Assembly: GCA_051294375.1 (NCBI GenBank)
Contig: CM119267.1
Coordinates: 24,873,783-24,937,782, forward strand
DNA from: Paraspadella gotoi
Lineage: Eukaryota > Chaetognatha
DNA: 64,000 nt
Reading direction: 5' to 3'
Shown here: piece by piece, positions 23,864 through 35,800 of the stretch
How positions within the stretch are numbered: position 1 is the stretch's first letter
Layout: each line of letters starts with the position of its first letter
Program-made: the position numbers and the translations under genes
The notes under the pieces: generated by a model
The model's database searches: none
What the model was told of the DNA's origin: nothing
The model's input: only the letters and a program-made list of their open reading frames with translations

Positions 23864-26559
23864 CCTTCTTTTTGCACAAATATTTTCCTTATGGCAAACG
23901 CTGATGAAGGCTCGAAATGTGAGCCGAAACATGTCCGTATCTCTAATTAAATTCGTTGTAACACAATTAAAAACTTTGTTTTTTCTCTAAATCATAACAA
24001 CAACGAAAACGAAAGGTTTATCGCATCATGATATTTATCAAATTGTGATTGGCTATCTTAAATCCTTTTTTCTCAGGATCTTTCATGATACTTATATAAA
24101 ATAATAATATTTTATGTTATACATAATTTAAACAGGTCATATATTTTGAAAAAAGATTATAAATTTTAAATAATTTACTTTTAACACTCTTAATTGAACC
24201 AAGGCTGGGCAGCTCACTTTTTATGTTAAAGCTTTCGTAAGTATATCATTCTCTTCATATTTCTAAGGGCTTTCTGAGGATATTAATATTGTTAATAATT
24301 TAATAAATAATTTGTTTAAAAAGTGCTAAAAGTTAAAAAAAAAATTTGAATTTAAAAACAGTGAGCTGGAAAATGAAACACGATTTTACAAGCCAACTTT
24401 CTCCACTCATTGTCAAGGCATATCGTAACTGATCAATATAAAATTTTAACACATAAATAGTTTTAGTATTTTCTACTCAACTAATTTTTAAAATCAATGA
24501 AATAACCACGGGTTTGCAAATGACAGCATATTTCTACCGGCGCTTGTAAAATTGTCACCATGTACTAAATCTATTTTCAATGCAACTTTTTGAATTAGTT
24601 CATTGGGTTGTTTTATATTGGATATTACCAATTTCATAAAATTCAGCTCATAGTATTGATGCTAGTGCGGAGTACGTACATATAGTATTCCCCGATCTAA
24701 TACTTTGAGGAGTGGCTTTTCATACATTGAAACATTCTTTGAAATATTATACCACTTCATTGATGAGGAAGCCAGGTTCACTGGGAGTGAATAAACAAGT
24801 CTGTAGAAGAGGCTTGATTAAAAGCTGTGGCAAGTGTGATGGAGGCCTTAAACCACCAAAGCCTGTCCAAAGTCAGGACAAGATAGCTTATTTTAAATGG
24901 ATGATAATTTTTATATGTTGTACCAATTTCATATTAATAAATATTTTAAAACTTCAGTGCAACAACCAATGAACTAATTAAAAAGTTGCATTGAAAATAG
25001 ATTTAGTACATGAAAATTTTACAAGCGCCGGTAGAAATATGCTGTCATTTGCAACCCGTGGTTATTTCATTGATTTTAAAAATTAGTTGAGTAGAAAATA
25101 CTAAAACTATTTATGTGTTAAATTTTATATTGATCAGTTACGATATGCCTTGACAATAGTGGAGAAAGTTGGCTTGTAAAATCGTGTTTCATTTTTCCAG
25201 CTCACTGTTTTTAAATTCAATTTTTTTAAAAAACTTTTTAGCACTTTTTAAACAAATTATTTATTAAATTATTAACAATATTAATATCCTCAGAGAAGCG
25301 CGCTGTAGAATCTCTCTCGTTGGGGGNNNNNNNNNNNNNNNNNNNNNNNNNNNNNNNNNNNNNNNNNNNNNNNNNNNNNNNNNNNNNNNNNNNNNNNNNN
25401 NNNNNNNNNNNNNNAATTATCCATCCATTTAATAAATAAGCTATCTTGTCCCTGTCTTTGAACAGGCTTTGGTGGTTTAAGGCCTCCATCACACTTGCAA
25501 GATAATAACATAACAGGTTTCTGCATATAACAAATATATAACAAATCACAAGAACATTTTTTATAAATTTTCTTTTTTAAGAACGGATTCTTATAGAACT
25601 TGAAAAGTTAAATGAAAGTTAGTACTACAATTTTTTAAAATTTTGACAATAAATTGGTTAAAAATAGAAAAAACCATAAAAAATCATCATCATCATCATT
25701 GGCTGAATTTTATGGTTTTTTAAATTTCTTATCAGTAAAACAAAAAAATTTAAAAAGTTGTATAAATAACCTTTATCTAACTTTTAAAGCTTTACCAGAA
25801 TCTATTAAAAAAATTGAAAAATTAAAAAAAAAATTTAAACTTTATATAGTAATAAAATAATCTTTAAATGCTTCCGTGCACTAATCAATAAGATAAAGTT
25901 TTAAAATTATTTTTATTTTCATATTCTTTAACATTCGCTTAACCATTATTTATTTGAGAGAACTTCAAGTTTTCAACCTGTTCCGTCCTAATAAGTATAT
26001 ATTATAATTTTTAATATGTAAATGAAGTAATAAACTGACCGAGACAGTCAGGATCGTGACGGAAGTAAGAAAGAAATTTGAGACACTTGGGATGAAATTG
26101 GCAGCGAAGGGCGATCTCGTCGATTCCCTCGTGAAAGGCGATGATCTCCGCTCGTTCCCGAATCAACTTCTTGATGAAGTCGACTTCGCAGGAGGAGAAT
26201 TTTAATCGAAACCAATCGCAACTTCTTTCGTCGACGTCGAACTTGAGCTGTTTGCCCGACGCGTTGCCCGACGGCTCAGCGTCGTCGTCGGGTTTTCGTT
26301 TGAACGTCGGGACAACGTAGTTTGCGTTACTCGGTCCGGCATCAATGGCGTTGCTAGTTCCCGCGCTGCTCTCGTATAAAATGACGCATTCGTCGTCATC
26401 ATCGTTGCCCTTTATCTTATAAAGATTATGAAGATTAACGTCGTCGTTGACGGGGACCTGACCGTCTTTTTTATCGTCATTAATATCGTCTCTGGGTTCA
26501 GACTTCTTTGATTCAGAAACATTGAACTCGACTTTGTCGTCGTCGTCGTCAGCGGACAT
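18505..26559 (-). CDS. PARP-family ADP-ribosyltransferase, mono-ART-like (H-Y-M triad)
   Basis: Six exons join in frame: 26040-26559, 21590-22089, 20901-21317, 20318-20831, 20053-20096 and 18505-18732 (2223 nt, 740 aa). The C-terminal ~210 residues are a PARP catalytic domain: WMWHGTNEG (His about 572), GRNARLWGEGVYFSSHADYS (Tyr about 603) and QAYPEYIVYF. At the position that is Glu in PARP1 and tankyrases the residue appears to be Met (about 715), so mono-ADP-ribosylation is predicted, as in PARP10/14/15-type enzymes. The N-terminus is acidic, then has a Cys/His-rich patch (RCQFHPKC, DPDCLGC) spanning the exon 1-2 junction, followed by a Ser/Ala-rich linker. No WWE or macro domain is clear. 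The 44-nt exon is supported only by phase and splice sites, and its donor GTTGGT is weak. Intron 1 contains a hammerhead-bearing retroelement and an N gap. ENPP lies 333 bp upstream on the same strand. Confidence 0.82.
18788..19744 (+). repeat. Element X copy 3 in the last intron of the PARP gene
   Basis: The head AATCTTAAAAGCATAAGG starts near 18791. The GAAAG-type array is 18925-19135. The body and the CAGCTTC hairpin follow, and the tail GCGATTGCGACGATAAAAAC ends at about 19744. The head lies 55 nt from the PARP splice acceptor, and a SINE-like unit abuts the tail directly. Confidence 0.75.
19746..19990 (-). repeat. tRNA-related SINE-like element
   Basis: Read on the minus strand it has a B-box-like GGGTTCGATCCCC (complement at 19848-19858), an A-box-like stretch near 19900, and the shared 3' module (CACTGAAAGGTCCAAAGCC to TCTCACCG) found in other SINE-like units of the window. 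It sits between element X and the 44-nt exon of the PARP gene. Confidence 0.6.
22155..22350 (+). repeat. Interspersed repeat R1, copy 1
   Basis: About 195 nt (ACAAGCGCCGGTAGAAATA onward) recurs inverted at about 24370-24560 and direct at about 25017-25215, all within PARP intron 1. With the hammerhead-bearing arms between copies 1 and 2, it forms a nested inverted structure. Confidence 0.75.
22635..22690 (-). ncRNA. Hammerhead ribozyme motif (left arm)
   Basis: On the minus strand: CTGATGA (22670-22676), stem II GGCTC/GAGCC with a 7-nt loop, GAAAC, then ATGTC giving the GUC cleavage triplet (core 22642-22676). Stem III is the self-complementary ACATGT, as in dimer-forming minimal hammerheads. 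Stem I pairing (ACG/CGT next to the core) is short. Confidence 0.75.
23130..23450. repeat. Spacer of the inverted element, SINE-like
   Basis: This GC-richer block has a GGTTCGATACCC B-box-like sequence on the minus strand near 23238. It also has a Cys/Leu/Arg-rich plus-strand frame that looks like chance. Its relation to the arms is unclear; it may be an insertion. Confidence 0.4.
23890..23945 (+). ncRNA. Hammerhead ribozyme motif (right arm)
   Basis: This is the plus-strand counterpart of the left-arm motif: CTGATGA at 23901-23907, stem II GGCTC/GAGCC, GAAAC at 23926-23930 and GTC at 23933-23935. All conserved core nucleotides of the hammerhead fold are present. Confidence 0.75.
24370..24560 (-). 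repeat. Interspersed repeat R1, copy 2 (inverted)
   Basis: It is the reverse complement of 22155-22350 with a few differences. Copy 3, direct, follows at about 25017-25215. Confidence 0.75.
24563..25016. repeat. Segment between R1 copies, itself repeated nearby
   Basis: Pieces of this stretch (GATGGAGGCCTTAAACCACC, the AAGCCAGG/TTCACTGGG region) recur inverted at 25440-25500 and at 28640-28860. The short plus-strand frame here is repeat-derived and not called. Confidence 0.5.
25017..25215 (+). repeat. Interspersed repeat R1, copy 3
   Basis: It is in the same orientation as copy 1. It begins ACAAGCGCCGGTAGAAATAT and runs to the TTCCAGCTCACTG end. It lies about 110 nt from an N gap, so its extent may be affected by assembly. 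Confidence 0.75.
25327..25414. other. Assembly gap (88 N) in PARP intron 1
   Basis: The run of N lies inside the intron, so the PARP coding chain is not interrupted. Flanking repeats (R1 and the GGCCTCCATCAC repeat) probably caused the gap. Confidence 0.95.
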
Positions 26560-26892
26560 TATTATTATAAACGACAGTTAGATCATTTAACTGAACTGTT
26601 CATCAAAACAATTATACATTCGTGTAATGACAAAGGTCAAGGTTTTTTCTCATGTTTTTTCAGCTTCTTTTCTTTGTAAGTCAACTTTCATATTTATGAA
26701 GGAAATTCAAAACTAAGAAAAAAGTAAAGAACAAAACTTGTTTCGGTTATGCATAGAATCAGAGCATTATTGTAAATTCGGCACAAGAAAGCATATGAAA
26801 GCCTTTGGTAAAAAACTATTTAACAAATAAATGAGTATATTGATCCAGGCTACAGTGTCACTCGCGAAAGGACACGGACACAATCAGTCACA
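26560..26892. other. Intergenic: ENPP 3' flank and PARP promoter side
   Basis: These 333 bp separate the ENPP stop codon from the PARP start codon, both on the minus strand. The PARP promoter must overlap or adjoin the ENPP 3' UTR. No core promoter motif is certain. Confidence 0.45.
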
Positions 26893-29800
26893 TCAACCGT
26901 GAAATACCCCAAATTTATCAGTGAAGAAAACAATTGCTCCCCAAAGCATCAGAACGAAAACGCCGGGTATGCAGCGGCAGCCGGCGCCGCAAGCGTAAAA
27001 CTGAGGATCGAGAGCGTCGCAAAAGGGCTGGAGCGATCCGTCGACGAGAGGATGGAAGAAATAGTCGTCGTTGTCATCGTCGCAAAGACCTCGTCTCAAA
27101 ATCAACGACATCAAAGGATAAACGTCCACAGTTCGCGGCAAAGAAGAAAGAGCTACGCCGCGATGAAAGGCTGGACCGCGCGCTAAGAAGACGCCTCGCA
27201 TTTCCGCCAGGGTGTGGACGTATCCGTGGTCGCCGCTGCGGAGGGTATATTTGGCCTTCTCTTCGGGGCCGACGACCACGCCGAAGCCTGGAAGATGAAG
27301 AGGACGTGATTAAGACTGACACAGCACCACTAGAGTGATGTGAAAATAATAAAATTTGAAAAAATTAAAATTTAGCATATAAAACATGAACATAAAAACC
27401 ATTAAAAATACTTTGGTAAATTTTTTTTTAAATTTTATACATTAGTGGGCACCAGTGAGCTATATTTATATATAATAATAAGTATATAATAGGCTAAAAT
27501 TTTAAAATGTAAATTTTAAAATTTTAAGATCGGATTTGGATTCCTTGCAAAAAGTTGATATAAGAAAGTATAATTCTTTTTTAAAAATTCTTTTATTAAG
27601 TTAGTCAAAAATATAAAAAACTATATTTAAGATACCGATTTTCAATTTCCAGCTTAAAAAAATAGTTTTTTGTAATTTTAACCTACTTAAGTACATAATT
27701 TTTGAAAAAGATTTATATTTTCTTTTATCAACAAAGGAGAGATAATGAACGTTTTTAAACTATAACCCTGAATTCTTTCTAACTGGTTCGCGTTTATCAA
27801 AATGTCTCTATTACGTTTTTACAAATGTTTTTAAGNNNNNNNNNNNNNNNNNNNNNNNNNAACTCACTTTAAGAAAAGGTCATTCATTTAACTTCAAAAT
27901 AGGCAAAATGGAGTACAAATTCAGAAAGCTGAGCTCCTGGCGATTCCGAAAATGTATTCACTTTAAGCATTTGATGCATTCTACCCCATTTTATATCGGT
28001 TTTAATTATAATATAAAATAAAAGAAACCTATCTAAGAGTTGCAGGTCAAACGAAAAGGCCAATCCATCTGATATTTTTTATGATTTTTTTATTACCGAA
28101 TTAGAAAAATGTAATAGAGAAACATTTTTTAAATTTCAACTTGTATCCTTGAAAATGAAACGTTTTTAAACTAACCCTGAATTCTTTCTAACTGGTTCGC
28201 GTTTATAAAATGTCTCTCTATTACGTTTTTACAAATGTTTTTAAGATTGCTAATCAAATTTTTAATTCAATATTATTGCAGTCGTAAAGGCTGCAACTCT
28301 TCAAATTCAGTAGTAGCTCGAATTTCTTTACCATCTATTTAACTGAAGATTTTGTTCATGACTGGAAACCAACAGAGTAACGAAATTAATTGTTTAATCT
28401 CTCCCTTCTAAACTATCCATACCATCTCGAACAAAACCTCGTACGTTTTTAAAATCGGCTAATAAATAAATGATTTTTTCGCTTACGAAGTTTTTATTCG
28501 TTACCGAATTCCGATCGAATAAAAAAATTTAAAAATCGATTTCGTTTTTTGTTAAAGTTTTCGATCTTATAATTCATTATAATTTTTAAATGAGAAAATA
28601 TTTTTTAAAAAAATGTATATGAAATTGGTACAACTAAATATAAAAATTATCCATTCATTTAATAATTAAGCTATCTTGCCCATTACTTTGGACAGGTTTT
28701 GGTGGTTTAAGGCCTCCATCACTCTTACAAGATAATGGCAGGTCTCTGCAAGCTTTTAATGAAGACTCACTCACAGTCTGGTTTATACACTCTCAGAGTA
28801 CCTGGCTTCCTTATCAAGGAAGTCGAATAATGTTTCAAAGAATATTTACAATTCAAATTGCACATAGATTTAAATGGTTCATCGCTTTTCTTTGTAAGTC
28901 GCTATGCCTATGGTTAACATTAATTATTTAGTTACTATGGTAATGGCAAAAAACAATTATAATTATTAGCATTTTATCATAATTTTTTAGCCACACTACG
29001 AATAAGTAAGACGAATAATTAAGTGAAAAAGAATCATATAATGAAAAAAATATTTTTGAACAATTTTAAATGTCAAATATCAAAAGTAAACCAGAAGCGC
29101 AGAGACGACCGCTGCCAGGAAGATCTGGCAAAACGCTGCGTCTTTAGGAGTGCCGAGAGAAAACCGTGCAGCGGCACCAAATCCAAATAAAGAGCGAGCC
29201 AGGGTCGCCGCGCCTTTACTTGACAGTGAACGAATGAGAGGTGGCCTGAATCCCAGCGAAGAGAGACAATCTCTGAGGGCGATGGGCCAGAGAAAAGAGA
29301 GCGTTGGAACAAGGAACTCGGCGAGACTGGAAGTTGTGACGATTCGAGGATGCGCAGTGATGAGGCTGCAAACCAAGGAGAAAATGACCAACGTGAAACC
29401 AAATTATTACTTTCTTTTTAAAATCTTTTTAAACAAGTTTGAGCAAACATGTCGGATCTGCAAGTTAAGAAAAAGATGCAAGTTAAAAAAATGATACAAG
29501 TTGAAAAAATGACGCGAATTTTAAAAAATGATGCAAATTGAAAAAATGATATGAGTTGAAAAAAATGAGTGAGTGGAAAAAATGAGCGAGTTAAAAAAGA
29601 TTTTAAAAATTTGTGATTTATCATCTGATTAGCTGATTACCGCTTAATTATCGTAAGCAGATCCGACATTGTTTGCTCAAACTTGTTTTTTGATATCCAG
29701 TTCACTAATCATAATTTAATCAAAAACTGATTAAACAATGAAAGCGCAAAAAAAATTATTATAAAGTCTTGTCGGTTGACGAGTATGAATAACAAGTCGG

Positions 29801-32800
29801 GTCACTCTCAATTCCCAATATTTTACCAACTGCAATACTTTATATCTTAAAAAATGATAATTTTAATCTAAAGGTAAATTTTTGTCAATCAACGTTTCAT
29901 TTAACATATTAAAATACAAACCTGAAAAGATATTTCCAAAAAAACAATGAATTTGTTGAAGTTGAAACTCCAGTAGTTATTTTTTCAATGTTTGGAAATC
30001 TGTTTCTTTGACGGATTCGTTGATGCAGACCAAAAAGAAAAAAAAAAAAAACAGAAAAAAACGATTTCGACGCGGTAAGATCTTTTCGATTCGATAAACG
30101 ATCTTTTAAAACCGTACGAGGTTTGTTTGAGATGCCATGTTTTAACTTCTTACCTAGAATTTTTTAACAACCAGATTGAAAAACAAATCTTTTAAAAATG
30201 TGCTTACCCATTTAACTTAACAATTTTGTTATTTACCCATTTAAAAAAAATTATTGAAAAACGGAATGTTTACTTATAAATAAGAATTATTTTTTTGTTG
30301 ATTACTGATGACTATAATGTATTTCTCGATATATTAGCTCTAACACATCAATGATTACGTATTGTTATTCGCTGATATGACCTTTCCTCTTAACGAGAAA
30401 TCTGAATCTGTTCTCAGAATTTAAAAAAAAAAAAAACATTTTGAAATTTTGACATATATAAGGGTAGTACTATATACAAAATAAGCTGACTGGGCTACTA
30501 CATTTGTAAAAAAAGAAAAATAACTACAAATTAGTATTCACTAATATGATAGTTTTCAAGATATAATTTAGATACCTCACTCGAGAGCCAATATTATTTT
30601 ATTTTTTTATATATTTTTATGCCGGTCCTGGAGGATGATATCAATATTCACTTGCAAGAAACCGTTTTTAAATTCCTACAATGGTTTCGAGATATAGTCA
30701 TAAACGTCAGCCTTGAAAGGCAAAATTTGTCAGAATAAAATTTTCGAGTTTCTTTCTTAGATTTCTGACGCGCTAGTACAAACTATTTAAAAAAAAGAGA
30801 AACGTTTTGCTGATTTCTTCCAGCATAATCCATTAAATGTGTAAGACGATGGGTAAACCTGAAAGTGATATGTCTCTAGAGGACGCGAAAATTTTTCTTT
30901 AAGTTTTATTTTAAAATTTAGGTATTGTACCAATAGGATAAATTGAGATACTCCCGCTTTGCTGAAATTTTTATTTAACAAAGATTTGTACTGCGTAGTT
31001 CAAATCCTTAGTTCTCTCACGGTAAAAAAAGTTATTTTCTTAAATAACTTTGGAAAGAAAAGAGGTAGGAAGTGGCTGAGGTATTAAATTAAAGCCCTAA
31101 TCATGGGACACCTCTCTGAAATAGTTTTATTAAATTTTATCCATAAATCTTTACACAGCTTTTATTTAATCGGAGTTAAAGTATAACCGTTTTTTGCATT
31201 AAAAATTTCAATGAAAGGCATGTGAAATTTTTTTTCTTCTTTCGTAATTTTGAAAAAGGAAAGACTAAATTACATTTTGATTACCATAAATTTGCTCTAC
31301 TCTATAAATTGCTTGTATTTTTTAGTTAAAGTAAAAAAACAAAGCAAAAATTTATGAAGTAGCTGGATAAAATGTTTTTTTAAATTATGAAAAATGATAA
31401 ATACAAAAATTTTTCAGATTGATATAAACAGTCTGGACGTCTACCTTCTTGTCTGTGAAAAAAAAAATGTCATTTTTCATTATTCTTCAACTGCAAACAA
31501 AAGCTTGACACGCTGCTTGTTTATCATAATAAAATTTTTAAAAAATTACATAGCTGGTGACATATTTGACAAAGCAAGACATCATTGCGTTATTTGTATT
31601 GATAATTTTCTTTTAAATATATAACAACCTTTATACAAGGAATTTAATTCTTTTACTTATCATCCGTTTAAATTAAGAAAAAAAATTTTCGCGGAATAGC
31701 CCATTGGAAAGGCGTTCATTGACTGACTTAATGATCGAATTTTTTAGGTTTCTTTTACTGCCCCCATTTCACAAGACATAAAAGGTCATGATTATCATGT
31801 CAGTATGTCCAGATATCTGTACCCTTTCTGCAACCTGGCATTCTGAATTTTCTTTTTTCCCGTTTCAAATGTATTAAATAAAAAAAATTATTTGAGAGAG
31901 ACGATTTGGCGTGGAGGATGCCATTTGGTAAACCTTAGTTACCCCACTTCCCGATCGATTTTTTTAAACGAGGTTTTTTTTCCATCTATTCGAGACATAA
32001 CACTAACTATTGGTACTATTAATTTTTTATTTTTTTCATGAAATTTTGCGTAATCAGAGAAACGTTTAGCGTGTCAAAAAAATATGAGAAAAAAAAAGGA
32101 AAAACGTTCTGACCAAATTAAAAAATTTATGGAGGATCTATATATTGCTAAATTTCAATTCCAAACTTTCACTTCACCCCTAAGCACCACATTAAACAAA
32201 GTCAATAGCTAATCAAGAAAGAGCAAATAACAACATAACACCTGGATCGGCGAGGACAAAGAGAGGTGGCGCTCTTAGAATTGTTTTTATAGCGCCACTT
32301 CGTCAGGAATCTCTTCTTTGAGGTAAACGGTGACGTTGGGTGAGATGCGACTCATGTTCGCTCGCAACTCCCGAGGGTCGACCCGGGTTTGGGATAAATT
32401 AAACTTACCCGGCGAAGTTCCGAAGGCGTCGAACAAGGCAGAGTCTCTGGATTGGATGGGAAAAAAGGCTTGAAATGCTAGTGTCAAGGCTGTCTTGTCT
32501 TGCGGACAAGCAGATCGAGTACTATTCTATCTTTCTATTCTTTGTAATTTTTAAGACATTTTTTAAAATTTTTAAGAGATTTCTATGATATTTCTCGATT
32601 TCCTTAAAATTTCTTGAGATTTTTTATAATCTTCCGCTGATCTCGCTGTGATCCCTTTGCAATGTCTTGGCGATTTCTTAGGGCCATCTGTGCTCTCTTA
32701 TTGCTAATCAAATTTTTAATTCAATATTATTGCAGTCGTAAAGGCTGCAACTCTTCAAATTCAGTGTAGCTCGAATTTCTTTACCATCTATTTAACTGAA

Positions 32801-35800
32801 GATTTTGTTCATGACTGGAAAACCAACAGAGTAACGAAATTAATTGTTTAATTCTCCCCTTCTAAACTATCCCATACCGTGTTTTAACTTCTTACCTAGA
32901 ATTTTTTAACAACCAGATTGAAAAACAAATCTTTTAAAAATGTGCTTACCCATTTAACTTAACAATTTTGTTATTTACCCATTTAAAAAAAATTATTGAA
33001 AACGGAATGTTTACTTATAAATAAGAATTATTTTTTTGTGATTACTGATGACTATAATGTATTTCTCGATATATTAGCTCTAACACATCAATGATTACGT
33101 ATTGTTATGCTGAATGACCTTTCCTCTTAACGAGAAATCTGAATCTGTTCTCAGAATTAAAAAAAAAAAAACATTTTGAAATTTTGACATTATATAAGGG
33201 TAGTACTATATACAAAATAAGCTGACTGGGCTACTACATTTGTAAAAAAAGAAAAATAACTACAAATTAGTATTCACTAATATGATAGTTTTCAAGATAT
33301 AATTTAGATACCTCACTCGAGAGCCAATATTATTTTATTTTTTTATATATTTTTATGCCGGTCCCTGGAGGATGATATCATATTCACTTGCAAGAAACCG
33401 TTTTTAAAATTCCTAACGAACTGCGGTGGAGTAGTATCTTCACGAAACGGACTGCGGGAGTGATACGGGTCTGAGCGTCCACGAGCGCCATGCCACCAGG
33501 AAGTATGCGTCAAATATGATTTCTTATGTCACGAGTCTCCGAGAAGAATCTATTAATAAAACTATTCCTTTACGGAGTTTAATCGTTTCTTAGATTATCT
33601 GAACGGCGCGATATAGGTTGATATGAGATCTTATTTAAGAGGAAGAGAGAGAAAACGTTGATTGCTTGATCTTTCACAGTCAGTAATACTCATGAAATGT
33701 GGTAAGACGGATGGGAGAGATAAATCTCTGAAACAGTGATATGGTCTCGATCGAGGGACACAGGAAAGTGATCTATGTTCTCTAAGGCGATTAAGTTTTA
33801 TTTTAAAAGTTTTAAGGTATGTGTACCGAATAGGATAAATTGAGATACTCCCGCTTTGCTGAAATTTTTATTTAACAAAGATTTGTACTGCGTAGTTCAA
33901 ATCCTTAGTTCTCTCACGGTAAAAAAAGTTATTTTCTTAAATAACTTTGGAAAGAAAAGAGGTAGGAAAGTGGGTGAGGTATTAAATTAAAGCCCTAATC
34001 ATGGGACACCTCTTGAAATAGTTTTATTAAATTTTATCCATAAATCTTTACACAGCTTTTATTTAAATCGGAGTTAAAAGTATAACCGTTTTTTGCATTA
34101 AAAATTTCAATGAAGGCATGTGAAATTTTTTTTCTTCTTTCGTAATTTGAAAAAGGAAAGACTAAATTACATTTTGATTACATTAAATTTGCTCTACTCT
34201 ATAAATTTGCTTGTATTTTTTAGTTAAAGTAAAAAACAAGCAAAAATTTATGAAGTAGCTGGATAAAATGTTTTTTTAAATATGAAAAATGATAAATCAC
34301 AAAATATTTTCAGATTGATTATAACAGTCTGGACGTCTACCTTCTTGTCTGTGAAAAAAAAATTGTCATTTTTCATTATCTTCAACTGCAAACAAAAAGC
34401 TTGACACGCTGCTTGTTTATCATAATAAAATTTTAAAAAATTACATAGCTGGTGACATATTTGACAAAGCAAGACATCATTGGTTTATTTGTATTGATAA
34501 TTTTCTTTTAAATATAACAACCTTTATACAAGGAATTTAATTCTTTTACTTATCATCCGTTTAAATTAAGAAAAAAAATTTCGCGGAATAGCCCATTGGA
34601 AAGGGTTCATTGACTGACTTAATGATCGAATTTTTTAGGTTTCTTTACTGCCCCCATTTCACAAGACATAAAAGGTCATGATTATCATGTCAGTATGTCC
34701 AGATTATCTGTACCCTTTCTGCAACCTGCATTCTGAATTTTCTTTTTTTCCCTTTCAAATGTATTAAATAAAAAAATTATTTGAGAGAACGATTGGCGTG
34801 GAGGATGCCATTGGTAAACCTTAGTTACCCCACTTCCCGATCGAATTTTTAAACGAGGTTTTTTTTCCATCTATTCGAGACATAACACTAACTATTGGTA
34901 CTATTAATTTTTTATTTTTTTCATGAAATTTTGCGTAATCAGAGAAACGTTTAGCGTGTCAAAAAAATATGGAAAAAAAAGAGAAAAACGTTCTGACAAA
35001 TTTAAAAATTTATGGAGGAATCTGATATAATTGCTAAATTTCAATTCCAAACTTTCACTTCACCCTAAGCACCACATTAAACAAAGTCAATAGCTAATCA
35101 AGAAAGAGCAACATAACAACATAACACCTGGATCGGCGAGGACAAAGAGAGGTGGCGCTCTAGAATTGTTTTTATAGCGCCACTCGTCAGGAATCTCTTC
35201 TTTGAGGTAAACGGTGACGTTGGGTGAGATGCGACTCATGTTCGCTCGCAACTCCCGAGGGTCGACGCCGGGTTTGGGGTAAATTAACTTACCCGGCGAA
35301 GTTCCGAAGGCGTCGAACAAGGCAGAGTCTCTGGATTGGATGGGAAAAAAGGCTTTGAAATGCTAGTGTCAAGGCTGTCTTGTCTTGCGGATCAAAGCAG
35401 ATCGAGTACTATTCTATCTTTCTATTCTTTGTAATTTTTAAGACATTTTTTAAAATTTTTTAAGAGATTTCTATGATATTTCTCGATTTCCTTAAAATTT
35501 CTTTGAGATTTCTTTATAATCTTCCGCTGATCTCGCTGTGATCCCTTTGCAATGTCTTGGCGATTTCTTAGGGCCATCTGTGCTCTCTTTCTCACCTTTC
35601 TTCACAAATTAAGAAAGAGATGTAGTGTGGCGGTATATTCACACCGCCTCACGTCCACCATCCTTCAGCCAAATCCATTGGCTCAGAGGGGGAACACACC
35701 ATCCCAGGCGTAGTGTTCCATCCACAGTCCTAACAACTTCCCTCTGCGTTGGCAAGGCGAGACCGTCCTAGGGTAACCGCGCCAGAGACTGGAGGCGTCA

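Larger units (their letters stand above)
22589..23988. mobile_element. Inverted-arm element carrying two hammerhead motifs (Penelope-like or retrozyme-like)
   Basis: Arms 22589-23125 and 23451-23988 are inverted copies about 537 nt long, each with (GA/CT)n tracts and a hammerhead ribozyme core near its outer end. The 325-nt spacer contains a B-box-like GGTTCGATACCC on the minus strand. Hammerhead motifs inside terminal repeats are known from Penelope-like elements and retrozymes, and inverted repeat arrangements are common in the former. No reverse transcriptase is present, so this is a non-autonomous remnant. The class is an inference. Confidence 0.6.
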
